NCBI GenBank assembly: GCA_900765115.1
Contig: CAAFQK010000009.1
Coordinates: 1-47,684, forward strand
DNA: 47,684 nucleotides
From: an uncultured Collinsella sp.
Lineage (GTDB): Bacteria; Actinomycetota; Coriobacteriia; Coriobacteriales; Coriobacteriaceae
Reading direction: 5' to 3'
In this document: positions 34,491-44,011 of the stretch, piece by piece
How positions within the stretch are numbered: position 1 is the first letter of the stretch
Layout of the letters: each line of letters begins with the position of its first letter
The notes under the pieces: model-generated
The model's database searches: none
What the model saw: only the letters and a program-made list of their open reading frames with translations
Told to the model about the DNA's origin: nothing
Translations under genes and position numbers: made by a program

Positions 34491-35204
34491 ATGGCAGAGC
34501 CGATGCTTTCCGTCTACAACATTAACGTCTGGTACGGCGCCATCCACGCCATCAAGGACATCTCCTTTAACGTTAACGAGGGCGAGATCGTGGCCTTGAT
34601 TGGTGCCAACGGTGCCGGCAAGTCCACAACGCTCAAGACCGTCTCGGGCCTGCTGCGCTCCAAGACCGGCTCCATCAAGTTTATGGGCGAGGACATTACC
34701 CATACGCCTGCCGACAAGCTGGTGGGCAAGGGCTTGGCCCAGGTTCCCGAGGGCCGCCGCGCCTTTTTGCAGATGACGGTCGAGGAGAACCTGGAGATGG
34801 GCGCCTATACACAGCCCAAGTCCACAATTGCCCCGGGCCTGGAGCGTGTCTACGAGCAGTTCCCGCGCCTGAAGGAACGTCGTCGCCAGGTTGCCGGTAC
34901 CCTTTCAGGCGGCGAGCAGCAGATGCTCGTTATGGGGCGTGCCCTTATGAGTAACCCCAAGCTGCTCATGCTCGACGAGCCTTCCATGGGCTTGGCGCCG
35001 ATTCTGATTGAGCAGATCTTCCAGATTGTCGAGGACCTGCACAAGGCCGGCACCACGGTGCTTCTGGTCGAGCAGAACGCGCAGATGGCACTTTCCATCG
35101 CCACGCGCGGCTACGTGCTCGAGACCGGCAAGATCACCATGACCGGCACGGGCCAAGAACTCCTGCACGACGATAACGTGCGCAAAGCATATCTTGGTGG
35201 CTAA
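34491..35204 (+). CDS. livF: Branched-chain amino acid ABC transporter ATPase LivF
   Basis: 237 residues. Walker A GANGAGKST, QVPEGRRAFLQMTVEENL, signature LSGGEQQM, Walker B LLMLDEPSMGLAP and H-loop LVEQNAQ. It starts on the base after the livG stop. Last gene of the operon; a terminator-like stem follows three bases after its stop. Confidence 0.94.
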   Translation: MAEPMLSVYNINVWYGAIHAIKDISFNVNEGEIVALIGANGAGKSTTLKTVSGLLRSKTGSIKFMGEDITHTPADKLVGKGLAQVPEGRRAFLQMTVEENLEMGAYTQPKSTIAPGLERVYEQFPRLKERRRQVAGTLSGGEQQMLVMGRALMSNPKLLMLDEPSMGLAPILIEQIFQIVEDLHKAGTTVLLVEQNAQMALSIATRGYVLETGKITMTGTGQELLHDDNVRKAYLGG

Positions 35205-35207
35205 CTA

Positions 35208-35235
35208 GTTACGCGGTTTTACCAAACCGCGTAAC
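35208..35235 (+). terminator. Hairpin terminating livJHMGF
   Basis: GTTACGCGGTTT (35208-35219) pairs perfectly with AAACCGCGTAAC (35224-35235), loop of four, three bases after the livF stop. No U-run follows, so it may act with the structure downstream. Confidence 0.65.
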
Positions 35236-35248
35236 GGCTCGACGCTGC

Positions 35249-35347
35249 AAGCCCGCCAGGGCGGCAATCTGCCTTTCAACTTCGGCGGCATGACCAGAAG
35301 GTCAATGCCGCCTTGTTTCAAGGCACCTTGCTCGCTCTGGCGGGCTT
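35249..35347. repeat. Nested structured element downstream of livF
   Basis: AAGCCCGCCAG (35249-35259) pairs perfectly with CTGGCGGGCTT (35337-35347). Inside, GGCGGCATGACC (35284-35295) pairs with GGTCATGCCGCC-like bases (35300-35312, one bulged A). No ORF. It may be a REP/BIME-type element or a small structured RNA. Confidence 0.5.
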
Positions 35348-35402
35348 TCGCTGACTTCGCCAAAACATCGACGTTGTGGCAGATGCCAACGACTACCCCT
35401 TT

Positions 35403-35471
35403 AAGTTGCGGTGAAATAGGGACTGAATAGGGGCTCCAGAGGCCAAAACAGTCCCTATTCCACCGCAACTT
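35403..35471. repeat. 69-bp palindromic element upstream of cutC
   Basis: Arms of 23 bases (35403-35425 and 35449-35471) match in inverted orientation with one mismatch around a 23-base centre. The outer bases are AAGTTGCGGTG, reading to the centre as AATAGGGACTG. It lies 58 bases before cutC. The form fits a REP-type or miniature inverted-repeat element; no transposase is nearby. Confidence 0.7.
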
Positions 35472-35529
35472 CATGGGGATGTGTGACAATGCCCGTCGGA
35501 AAACATCTGCTGTCTTTGGGGGTCTATCT

Positions 35530-36207
35530 ATGCTGTACGAGTTTTGTGCCGAGAACTTTGAGCGAGTGCCGGCGGCTATCGATGCCGGTGCAAAGCGCAT
35601 CGAGCTGTGCGATAACCTTGCCGTCGGTGGTACCACGCCCTCGGCCGGCGTTATCAGCGCTACGACCAACTATGCCCACGAGCACGATGCACGGGTGATG
35701 TGCATGATCCGTCCGCGTGGCGGCGACTTTCACTACAACCAGGACGAGCTGCGCATGATGGAGATGGACTTGGGCCTTGCCGTGAGTGCGGGCGTTGACG
35801 GCTTGGTCTTTGGCTGCTGCAAACCCTGCGCTGGCGGATGGGCGCTCGACGAACTTACGCTTGGCGCCCTCGTGATGGCTGCGGGCTGCGCGACCGAGGA
35901 ATGTAAGCGTGAGCCCATCGACATCACCTTTCACATGGCATTTGACCAGCTCTCGCCCGAGGCTCAGCTCGATGCGATTGATACACTTGCCGACTGCGGC
36001 GTTACGCGCATCCTCACGCATGGCGGCGCTGCCGGTACGTCGATCGAGGATAATTTCGATCACCTGGCTCGTTTAATCGAGTATGCGGGCGATCGTTTGA
36101 CCATCCTTCCCGGCGGCGGCATCACTACGGCAAATCGCGACGCGGTCGCGGCGGCGCTAGGCGTCTCCGAGCTCCATGGCACCAGGATCGTGCCGCTGGA
36201 GGTATAA
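35530..36207 (+). CDS. cutC: CutC family protein
   Basis: 225 residues, a TIM-barrel protein of the CutC (copper homeostasis) family: YEFCAENFERVPAAIDAGA, RIELCDNLAVGGTTPSAGVI, VMCMIRPRGGDFHY, ITFHMAFD and ILPGGGITTANRDAVA are standard. A copper role is disputed in the literature. The ATG at 35530 follows GGGGG; an upstream in-frame ATG at 35473 lies on the palindrome edge and is rejected. Three bases separate its stop from the DUF4931 gene, so the two form an operon. Confidence 0.88.
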   Translation: MLYEFCAENFERVPAAIDAGAKRIELCDNLAVGGTTPSAGVISATTNYAHEHDARVMCMIRPRGGDFHYNQDELRMMEMDLGLAVSAGVDGLVFGCCKPCAGGWALDELTLGALVMAAGCATEECKREPIDITFHMAFDQLSPEAQLDAIDTLADCGVTRILTHGGAAGTSIEDNFDHLARLIEYAGDRLTILPGGGITTANRDAVAAALGVSELHGTRIVPLEV

Positions 36208-36210
36208 CCC

Positions 36211-37008
36211 GTGGCGCTGGTATTTGACGTTCAGCAGGCGAGCGGCAAGCCCGACGATAATCGTCGCCCTGGCACCGCGTGCCCCTTTTGCGACACGGAG
36301 GGGCTCACCAACATCATCCAGCGCGATGGTGACTGCATCTGGCTCGAGAATAAGTTCAAGACCTTGCGGGCCACCCGTCAGACCGTATTGATCGAGTCGG
36401 CCAATCACGACGCCGACTTGGTGACCTATGAGCCGGATGAACTCCACCATGTGATGAGGTTTGCTCTGGATTGCTGGCAGCGAATGATTGACTCCCGGCA
36501 GTATCGCAGCGTTCTCATGTACAAGAACAAGGGCCCACTTTCGGGCGGCAGTCTGGTCCATCCGCACATGCAGATTGTGGGTTTGGAGCAGGAGGACGGC
36601 TATGCGGCGCTGACCTCAGCCAACTTTGAAGGCATCGATGTCTGGCGGCAGGGGAGAATCTCGGTCAACATCTCAACCGAGCCGATCATGGGATTCTTTG
36701 AGGTCAACGTCTCGGCTCCGCAGGGAATCGCTGCCAGCGATGACACGAGAGATCAAGCCGAGGCGGATCTCTTCGCCGATGCAATCCAGGTAGCTCTGCG
36801 CTATATCCTGAACGAGCACCACGGTGGTCGCGCAGAGTCGTATAACCTGTTCTTCTATCACCTGGGCGGTCGGACCATTGCCAAGGCGCTGCCGCGTTGG
36901 GTGGTTTCGCCCTACTTTGTCGGCTATCGTTTGGCCCAGGTCAATGCTGAGACCACGCTCGATGTCGATGCTGAGCGCCTGCGTGCGCATCTGGAAACGC
37001 TCGTATAG
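36211..37008 (+). CDS. DUF4931/HIT-like protein, related to galactose-1-phosphate uridylyltransferase
   Basis: 265 residues. TACPFCDTEGL near the N-terminus gives a CxxC pair that may bind zinc; LMYKNKGPLSGGSLVHPHMQIVG holds the HxHxQ motif of the HIT superfamily, with the SGGS lead-in seen in GalT-like proteins. The pattern matches DUF4931. It should be a nucleotidyl transferase or hydrolase, with an unknown substrate. A GTG start is used, with GGAGG about ten bases upstream. It shares the cutC operon and converges on the next gene. Confidence 0.78.
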   Translation: MALVFDVQQASGKPDDNRRPGTACPFCDTEGLTNIIQRDGDCIWLENKFKTLRATRQTVLIESANHDADLVTYEPDELHHVMRFALDCWQRMIDSRQYRSVLMYKNKGPLSGGSLVHPHMQIVGLEQEDGYAALTSANFEGIDVWRQGRISVNISTEPIMGFFEVNVSAPQGIAASDDTRDQAEADLFADAIQVALRYILNEHHGGRAESYNLFFYHLGGRTIAKALPRWVVSPYFVGYRLAQVNAETTLDVDAERLRAHLETLV

Positions 37009-37038
37009 TAAGACTAACACCCGCGTAATGCGGACAGT

Positions 37039-38037
37039 CTAGCGTCCCATGGCGTCGCGGCCGGCCTCGACCCGCTTGCGCTGGGCGGCGCGCTCCTCGC
37101 CGGTCAGACGCTCAAAGAAGTGCCCGATAAACGAGGCGAGTACCTGCTGAAACAACGTTCCACACATGACGGGAAACACGACTTCGCCCGGAAAGTATTG
37201 CGTGGCGATGACGGCGCCCGAAGAGATGTTACGCATGCCGCAGGTAAAGCACATGGTAGTCGTCTCGCTATATGGCAGATGCAGCGCACGGGCGACCAGA
37301 AAACCGACGACAAAGCCGCTGATGGCGAAGGTCAAAATAAAGAGGGCGACTTCCAGGCGCACCGCGTTCATGTGCAGCACGTACTCGCTCATGGCGGTGG
37401 AGTTGGAGGCGATAACGCCCATCATCATGAATTTGCAGGCGGGCGAGAGCGCGGGGGAGAGCTTCTCGTGTCCCCATCCACGCGTGAGCTCGTTGATCAC
37501 GATGCCGAGCACGGCGGGGATGGCGATCATAAAGGCCATGTCTTGCATCATGCTCGGCACATCGATCGAGACGGTGGCACCCAGCAGGAGCTTGAGCGTA
37601 AGCGGAATCGTCACAGGTGAGATGACCGAGGACGTCAGGATGATGGTGAGTGCGAGCGGGCCGTTGCCGCCGAACATGCTGATCCACATAAAAGCGGTGA
37701 CTGCCACGGGCACACTGTATTCGAGCACGATGCCGCAGACAAGGTTGGGGTTGGAGCCAAAGAAGAGTGACCCCATGGCATACGCCGCGATGGGAATAAG
37801 CACTGCCGAGACCAGCAACGCCACAATCAGGTGCAGCGGACGGTGGAACACCTCGGCTACCTGGTGAAAGGTGTTGCTGAGCGCACCTTGGAACGTCATA
37901 AAGGCAAACAAGGTGGGAACGATGGGCTTGAGAACGCCGATCTGTTGAGGAAAGAGCACGCCGAGCGCCACGCAAATCGGAACGATGATTTGCATGTGCC
38001 CCGCGAGAAACTTGCCCAGTCCAACCCATTGCCTCAT
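37039..38037 (-). CDS. BASS family (bile acid:sodium symporter-like) transporter
   Basis: 332 residues, about ten membrane segments. TMCFTCGMRNISSGAVIA, with its CGMRN-type motif in a broken helix, is the BASS family signature; VLEYSVPVAVTAF and FMTFQGALSNT are also family-like. BASS members in bacteria move pantoate, keto acids or bile acids, so the substrate is open. A basic C-terminal tail (RAAQRKRVEAGR) is cytoplasmic. Single gene; 276 bases separate it from recJ on the other strand. Confidence 0.82.
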   Translation of the reverse strand: MRQWVGLGKFLAGHMQIIVPICVALGVLFPQQIGVLKPIVPTLFAFMTFQGALSNTFHQVAEVFHRPLHLIVALLVSAVLIPIAAYAMGSLFFGSNPNLVCGIVLEYSVPVAVTAFMWISMFGGNGPLALTIILTSSVISPVTIPLTLKLLLGATVSIDVPSMMQDMAFMIAIPAVLGIVINELTRGWGHEKLSPALSPACKFMMMGVIASNSTAMSEYVLHMNAVRLEVALFILTFAISGFVVGFLVARALHLPYSETTTMCFTCGMRNISSGAVIATQYFPGEVVFPVMCGTLFQQVLASFIGHFFERLTGEERAAQRKRVEAGRDAMGR

Positions 38038-38261
38038 ATGCTCTTGTGACTCCCTTTGCTCGTGAATCCGTTTTGACTGGATATGCTAGACGCTCACATG
38101 TGTCCGTGCGTCAGAAACGCTCGATTATTTCGAGGGTATTACCGGCATCGTTTACCGAAACCGCGGCGTGCTGCGGCGATTTGCGTCCGCGCCGCACGGT
38201 ATAATAAATCCGTTCAACAGATCTGCCTGCCGAAGCGGGCATACACAGAGGACTCATCGCT

Positions 38262-38327
38262 ATGAACCGTGAGAGGTATCGCGGCGACCTGCCCCTATCG
38301 GGGGTGGCTGCCTATGTCATCGCTTAA
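38262..38327 (+). CDS. Possible 21-residue leader ORF overlapping recJ
   Basis: An ATG with GAGGA ten bases upstream opens MNRERYRGDLPLSGVAAYVIA, ending in TAA at 38325-38327, 11 bases inside recJ. Overlap of a short ORF with the recJ start would couple their translation. Such a short frame can arise by chance, so support is weak. Confidence 0.3.
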   Translation: MNRERYRGDLPLSGVAAYVIA

Positions 38328-41300
38328 GACGACGCATCGCTGGGCGGTCGCTCAGCAAAACCCCGAGCTCGAAAAGGAGCTTTCGGCTGGTCTGGGCATT
38401 CCCGGGCTGGTGGCGCGCATTATGGTCGCGCACGGCATTGGCTCCATCAAAGAGGGCCAATTGTTTTTGACGCCTTCGCTCGATCGCGACTGGGCCGACC
38501 CACTCATTATCCCGGGCATGTCGGTCGTCGCCGACCGCGTCGAGCGTGCTATTCGCAACCACGAGCACATTGCAGTCTTTGGCGATTTTGACGTTGACGG
38601 TATTACGTCGACCTGCCTGTTGACCGAGGCGCTGCGCACGTTTGGCGCCGATGTTACGCCGTTTATTCCGCATCGCTTTGATGAGGGCTACGGTCTTTCG
38701 CGCGCGGCGCTCGACCGCGTTAACGAGCTCGCTCGCCCCCAGCTGATCGTGACCGTCGATAACGGCATTGCCGCCAAGGAAGAGGTTTCCTATCTGGAGA
38801 GCCTGGGGATCGATTTGGTGGTCACGGACCATCACGAGCCCTCCGACCAGGTGCCGCAGGGTGTGCCCCTGACTGACCCCAAGCTCGAGGACGAGGGCCC
38901 CTCGCGTGAGCTTGCCGGTGCTGGTGTGGCGCTCAAGCTGGTGCAAGTCCTGGGTGAGCGCCTGGGCAAGCCGTCGTATTGGCGTTCGCTAATCGAGGTC
39001 GCGGCGCTGGGCACCGTGTCCGACATGATGCCGCTCACGCCCGAGAACCGCGCGCTGGTTGCCGAGGGCATCCAGCAGATGCGCGTAACCGCTCGCCCCG
39101 GCTATATCGCGCTTGCCGCGCTCGCCAAGGCGGACCTTTCTACCATTACGGCCGACGGCCTGTCGTTTTCGCTCATCCCTCGTCTGAATGCTGCCGGCCG
39201 CATGGCTGATCCCAAGCTGGCGCTCGACCTGCTGCTTGCCCGCGATCCCATCGAAGCAAGCGCACTGGCGGCTGAGCTCGAGGAAATCAACCGCCAGCGC
39301 CGTGAGATCGAGGCGGAGCTCACGCGCGATGCCATGGCAAAGGTCGAGGAGGCCTATGACGGCGGACGCGCGATCGTCGTGGGCGGCGAAGGCTGGCACG
39401 AGGGCGTCAAGGGCATCGTGGCAAGCCGTCTGACCAACCGCTACCACGTGCCGGCGCTGCTGTTCTCGATCGAGGACGGTATCGCGCGCGGCTCTGGTCG
39501 CTCGGTGGGCAAAGTTAACCTGTTTGACGCCGTCGAGCGCTGTTCCGACCTGCTGATTCGTCGCGGCGGACATGCCGGTGCGGTGGGAGTGACCATCGAG
39601 GCATCCAAGCTCGATGAATTCCGTCGTCGCCTTTCCGCCGTGCTATCGGAGATTCCCGCCGAGGACTTTGAAGACATCGACGAGGTTGCCGCCACGGTCG
39701 ACCTTTCCGAGCTGAATATCGAGACTATAGAGCAGATTTCCCGTCTTGAGCCGTTTGGCCAGGGCAACAAGGTGCCGCTGCTGGCCGCCGAGGGCGTGAC
39801 GATGTGCGATCGCGCCGTGGTGGGCAAAACCGGCGAGCACATGCGCTTTGTGGCGACCGATGGCGCCGCGAGTGTGCCGGCCATTATGTTCCGCGTGCCG
39901 CAAATCGATAAGCTCATCAACTGCGATAGCGCTGTCGACTTGGTGTTCGAGGCCGTTGCCGAGCATTGGCAGGGGCGTGTGAAGCCCAAGCTCATGATCA
40001 AGGATGTTCTGGTCCGCGATACCATGCTGCCCAGCGTCGACGATCCGGCATGCGAGCTTCGTCGTGGCGTGCAGCCGGCGGATTCCGGCCTGCGCCTGGA
40101 GTCGCGCAAGCGCGAGACGCTCGCCCAGCTTTCCTATACCGAGCTCACGCGCTCGCTTATCCATAGCTTTATAGGCTCGAACCAGCCGCACCGCGCGCAG
40201 GTCGAGGCGCTCGATGCCCTGGCCGATCACCAAAGTGTTCTGGCCGTTATGGGAACGGGACGCGGCAAGTCGCTCATCTTCCATGTGCATGCCGCGCGCG
40301 AGGCGGTTCTTCGCGGGCGTGCGAGCATCTTTGTCTATCCGCTGCGCGCGCTCGTTGCCGACCAGGCCTATCACCTCTCGTCGACGATGGCCGCGCTCGG
40401 CATTGGCGTCGGCGTGTTGACCGGCGAGACCGTGGAGGCGGCGCGCGATGACGTGTTCGCCGGCCTGGCTTCGGGCCGTACCGGCATCGTGCTCACGACG
40501 CCCGAGTTCCTGTCTATCCACCGTGACCGCTTCGCGCGTTCGGGCCGCATCGGCTTTGTCGTTATCGATGAGGCGCACCACGCCGGCCTTGCCAAGGGCG
40601 GCGACCGCAGCGCCTATCTCGACATGCCCGATATCCTCAAAGCCCTGGGCGACCCGGTCGTTATGGCTGCGACGGCCACCGCGACGGCTCCGGTCGTGGC
40701 CGAGCTTGCCCGCATGTTGCCGATCACTCGCACGGTGGTCGACGAGACGGTGCGCGAGAACCTGCAGCTCGAGGACGACCGCGACCTTGCGAGCCGCGAG
40801 AACCGTTTAGTGTCGATCGTGGCGACGGGGGAGAAGACCGTCATTTACGTCAATTCGCGTGATCAGTCCGTGGCGCTTGCCAAGACACTACGCAAACGCG
40901 TTCCCGACTGTGCGACCCGTATCGCGTTCTATAACGCGGGCCTTACGCGCACCGACCGCCATCGCGTAGAAGAAGCGTTTCGAGACGGCAGCCTCAGCTG
41001 CATCGTTTCGACCTCCGCCTTTGGCGAGGGTGTCAACCTGCCCGATATCCGCCATGTCGTGCTCTACCACATGCCGTTTGGCGCCATCGAGTTCAACCAG
41101 ATGAGCGGACGTGCCGGCCGCGACGGCCAGCCCGCCGTAATCCATCTGCTCTATTCGTCGCGCGACGCCCGCATTAACGAGCGCCTGCTCGACTGCTATG
41201 CGCCCGAGCGCGACGAGCTCGTCACGCTCTATCGCGCGCTGCAGACCATGTGGCGCTCCAACCGCGGCAAAACCGGGGACGATTCCTTTAGCGCGAGCGA

Positions 41301-41601
41301 TATCGACATCGCGCAGATGTGCCTTGCCATCGATGCTCGCACGCCGGTCGACGAGCGCTCGGTGGAAAGCGGCCTGGGAATCTTCGAAGAGCTTGGTTTC
41401 TGTCGCGTTTCGGGGTTTGACGACACTCGTCGTATCGCGATGGCCGAAAACCCCGGCCGCGTGCAATTGAGCAGGTCAATTCGCTATTTGGAGGGCTTGC
41501 GCTCGCGCATGGAGTTTTCGGCTTTCCGGAGCTGGGCGCTCGATTCGTGCGCTTCTGATATGCTAGCCAAAGTTAACCGCCCGATCGTACCGCGGGCCTA
41601 G
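38314..41601 (+). CDS. recJ: RecJ exonuclease fused to RecQ-like DEAH helicase
   Basis: 1095 residues. Residues 1-580 are RecJ, the 5'-to-3' single-strand exonuclease: FGDFDVDGITST (D91 area), IVTVDNGIA, VTDHHE (D172-H174), GRMADPKLAL, and DHHA1 region RRGGHAGAVGVTI. Residues ~610-1095 are a superfamily 2 helicase: Walker A GTGRGKS (647-653), DEAH (752-755), AATATAT, and QMSGRAGRDGQP (about 929). Ordinary RecJ is about 570-800 residues. GGGGGTGG lies before the ATG at 38314. A single protein could unwind and digest DNA ends in recombination repair. No linker frameshift or stop separates the halves. A 15-base gap leads to rel. Confidence 0.9.
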   Translation: MSSLKTTHRWAVAQQNPELEKELSAGLGIPGLVARIMVAHGIGSIKEGQLFLTPSLDRDWADPLIIPGMSVVADRVERAIRNHEHIAVFGDFDVDGITSTCLLTEALRTFGADVTPFIPHRFDEGYGLSRAALDRVNELARPQLIVTVDNGIAAKEEVSYLESLGIDLVVTDHHEPSDQVPQGVPLTDPKLEDEGPSRELAGAGVALKLVQVLGERLGKPSYWRSLIEVAALGTVSDMMPLTPENRALVAEGIQQMRVTARPGYIALAALAKADLSTITADGLSFSLIPRLNAAGRMADPKLALDLLLARDPIEASALAAELEEINRQRREIEAELTRDAMAKVEEAYDGGRAIVVGGEGWHEGVKGIVASRLTNRYHVPALLFSIEDGIARGSGRSVGKVNLFDAVERCSDLLIRRGGHAGAVGVTIEASKLDEFRRRLSAVLSEIPAEDFEDIDEVAATVDLSELNIETIEQISRLEPFGQGNKVPLLAAEGVTMCDRAVVGKTGEHMRFVATDGAASVPAIMFRVPQIDKLINCDSAVDLVFEAVAEHWQGRVKPKLMIKDVLVRDTMLPSVDDPACELRRGVQPADSGLRLESRKRETLAQLSYTELTRSLIHSFIGSNQPHRAQVEALDALADHQSVLAVMGTGRGKSLIFHVHAAREAVLRGRASIFVYPLRALVADQAYHLSSTMAALGIGVGVLTGETVEAARDDVFAGLASGRTGIVLTTPEFLSIHRDRFARSGRIGFVVIDEAHHAGLAKGGDRSAYLDMPDILKALGDPVVMAATATATAPVVAELARMLPITRTVVDETVRENLQLEDDRDLASRENRLVSIVATGEKTVIYVNSRDQSVALAKTLRKRVPDCATRIAFYNAGLTRTDRHRVEEAFRDGSLSCIVSTSAFGEGVNLPDIRHVVLYHMPFGAIEFNQMSGRAGRDGQPAVIHLLYSSRDARINERLLDCYAPERDELVTLYRALQTMWRSNRGKTGDDSFSASDIDIAQMCLAIDARTPVDERSVESGLGIFEELGFCRVSGFDDTRRIAMAENPGRVQLSRSIRYLEGLRSRMEFSAFRSWALDSCASDMLAKVNRPIVPRA

Positions 41602-41616
41602 GGGAAGGGGACCTCG

Positions 41617-43977
41617 ATGGATGCCGCAGCCCGTACCGCCCATGATTCCACCCTCCAGCCGTTTTCGGAGATGGAGCACTATAAGCATGCCGATGAGCTG
41701 CCGCCCGAGATTATGGCGGACAGCTACGACAAGCTGGAGCGCCTGTGCCTCAAATATATGAATGAGGACGACTTTTCTAAGGTTGAGCAGGCCTACTGCT
41801 TTGCCGCCGAGAAGCACTGCAACCAAAAGCGCCGCTCGGGCGAGATGTACATTAACCATCCCGTCGAGGTTGCCATCATTTTGGCCGATCTCAAGATGGA
41901 CTGCGATGTGGTGTGCGCCGCGCTGCTGCACGATACCGTCGAGGATACCGAGACTTCTCTTGCCGATGTTTCCGGCCTGTTTGGCGATACGGTGGCCGAG
42001 CTCGTCGATGGCGTGACCAAGCTCACCAACATCGAAGTCGACAGCATGGACGAGAAGCAGGCGCTCACGCTGCGCAAGATGTTCCTTGCCATGTCCAAGG
42101 ACATTCGCGTCATCATCGTTAAACTTGCCGACCGTCTGCACAACATGCGAACGCTGGCAGCCCTGCGCGAGGATCGTCGCCTGTTTAAGGCTCGCGAGAC
42201 CATGGACGTGTACGCGCCCTTGGCCGACCGCCTGGGCATGAGCTCTATTAAGTGGGAGCTCGAGGACCTGTCCTTCTTCTACCTGGAGCCCGATGCCTAC
42301 CAGCGCATCGCGCGCATGGTGGCTGAGTCGCGCGAGGTCCGCGAGCGCTACCTTGCCGAGACCATCAAGACGCTTACCGATGAGCTCAACCGCATTGGTC
42401 TGGAGGACTTCCAGATCAACGGCCGCTCCAAGCACTATTGGTCCATCTACCAAAAGATGAAGCGCAAGGGCAAGGAGTTCTCCGAGATCTACGACCTGGT
42501 GGCGCTGCGCGTAATTACCCATTCGGTGCGCGATTGCTACTCCACGCTCGGTGCGGTGCATACGCTGTGGCACCCCATGCCCGGTCGCTTTAAAGACTAT
42601 ATCGCCATGCCCAAGGTCAATAACTACCAGTCGCTCCATACGACGGTCATCGGCCCTACGGCTCGTCCGCTCGAGATTCAGATTCGAACCTACGAGATGC
42701 ATGAGCAGGCCGAGTACGGCATTGCCGCCCACTGGCTATATAAGAAGTCGGGCGGATCGTCTGCTTCCAAGACCAATGACGCTCAACGTTTGGACGACCA
42801 GATCAACTGGCTCAAGCATTCGCTCGATTGGGCGGCTTCCGACGAGATCACCGATGCCAAGGAATACCTGCACTCGCTGAAGGTCGATCTGTTCGATCAG
42901 GAGATCTTCGTCTTTACGCCCAAGGGCGAGGTCATGGCGCTTCGTGCCGGCTCCACGCCGCTCGACTTTGCCTACGCCGTTCACACCGAGGTGGGAAACC
43001 ACTGCGTCGGCGCTAAGATCAACGGTGCGGTGGCCCCGCTCACGCACGAGATCAAGACGGGCGACCGCGTTGAAATCCTGACTAACAAGAGTTCCAAGCC
43101 GTCGCGTGATTGGCTCAAGATCGTCAAGACGCCTTCGGCCAAGTCCAAGATCCGTCGCTACTTTGCCGCCGCGACCAAGGACGACGACGCTGCTACCGGT
43201 CGCGATATGCTGGCCAAGGACCTGCGTAAGCGTGGCTATGGCATTTCTACGCCGCGTTCGACGCGTGCGCTCAACGCCGTGGCGGAGCAGTTTAACTTCA
43301 AGCAGCTCGAGGACCTGTTTGCCGCCGTCGGCGCCGGCAAGGTTGCCCCGCGCGCTGTGGGCAATAAGGTCGAGCAAATCTTGGACCCCAAGCCCGAGGA
43401 ACAGCTCACCAAGGCCGAGGCTATCGCCGAGGTCGTGAAGCAGCCCGCTCGCGGCTCCAACCGCAAGCCGCAAAAGCGCGGCAAGAGCGCCAGTAACGGC
43501 ATTATCGTCAAGGGCGAGAGCAACAGCGGCCTGCTGGTCCGTCTGGCTCATTGCTGCAACCCCGTGACGGGCGACGACATCGTCGGCTTCATCACGCGCG
43601 GTCGTGGCGTTTCGGTGCATCGCGCCAACTGTCCTAACGTCAAGGGTCTTATGGAACATCCCGAGCGCATGATCGATGTGGAGTGGGACGGCGCTGCCGA
43701 CACCCTCTTCCAGGTCGAGATCGTGGTCGAATGCCTGGATCGCATGGGCCTGCTCAAGGATGTCACCATTGCCATTGGCGATGCGGGCGGCAATATCCTT
43801 TCTGCCGCCACGTCGACCAACCGCGAAGGTATTGCAACCCTGCGCTTTATGGTCGAGATCTCGGACGCGAGTGGCCTGGATCCGCTGCTGGCTTCCATCA
43901 GCAGCGTCGACTCGGTCTACGACGCTCGCCGCCTGATGCCCGGCGAGGGCGGAGCGCAACTCAAGCGCCGCGTGTAG
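41617..43977 (+). CDS. rel: Bifunctional (p)ppGpp synthetase/hydrolase (RelA/SpoT)
   Basis: 786 residues, the full length of Rel. Hydrolase HD domain: H81 and HD at 105-106 in LLHDTVEDT with VKLADRLHNMRTL; synthetase: GRSKHYWSIYQKMKRKG, NYQSLHTTVIGP and IQIRTYEMHEQAEYGIAAHW. A TGS domain follows near residue 430 (FVFTPKGEVMALRAGSTPLD), then a C-terminal ACT domain from about 700. All HD residues are present, so both activities are expected. AAGGGGA precedes the ATG. Follows recJ by 15 bases, a possible operon; ended by a terminator. Confidence 0.95.
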   Translation: MDAAARTAHDSTLQPFSEMEHYKHADELPPEIMADSYDKLERLCLKYMNEDDFSKVEQAYCFAAEKHCNQKRRSGEMYINHPVEVAIILADLKMDCDVVCAALLHDTVEDTETSLADVSGLFGDTVAELVDGVTKLTNIEVDSMDEKQALTLRKMFLAMSKDIRVIIVKLADRLHNMRTLAALREDRRLFKARETMDVYAPLADRLGMSSIKWELEDLSFFYLEPDAYQRIARMVAESREVRERYLAETIKTLTDELNRIGLEDFQINGRSKHYWSIYQKMKRKGKEFSEIYDLVALRVITHSVRDCYSTLGAVHTLWHPMPGRFKDYIAMPKVNNYQSLHTTVIGPTARPLEIQIRTYEMHEQAEYGIAAHWLYKKSGGSSASKTNDAQRLDDQINWLKHSLDWAASDEITDAKEYLHSLKVDLFDQEIFVFTPKGEVMALRAGSTPLDFAYAVHTEVGNHCVGAKINGAVAPLTHEIKTGDRVEILTNKSSKPSRDWLKIVKTPSAKSKIRRYFAAATKDDDAATGRDMLAKDLRKRGYGISTPRSTRALNAVAEQFNFKQLEDLFAAVGAGKVAPRAVGNKVEQILDPKPEEQLTKAEAIAEVVKQPARGSNRKPQKRGKSASNGIIVKGESNSGLLVRLAHCCNPVTGDDIVGFITRGRGVSVHRANCPNVKGLMEHPERMIDVEWDGAADTLFQVEIVVECLDRMGLLKDVTIAIGDAGGNILSAATSTNREGIATLRFMVEISDASGLDPLLASISSVDSVYDARRLMPGEGGAQLKRRV

Positions 43978-44011
43978 GCGCGAGAGCCTCTCAGCATCAT
44001 AGATATTGGTT

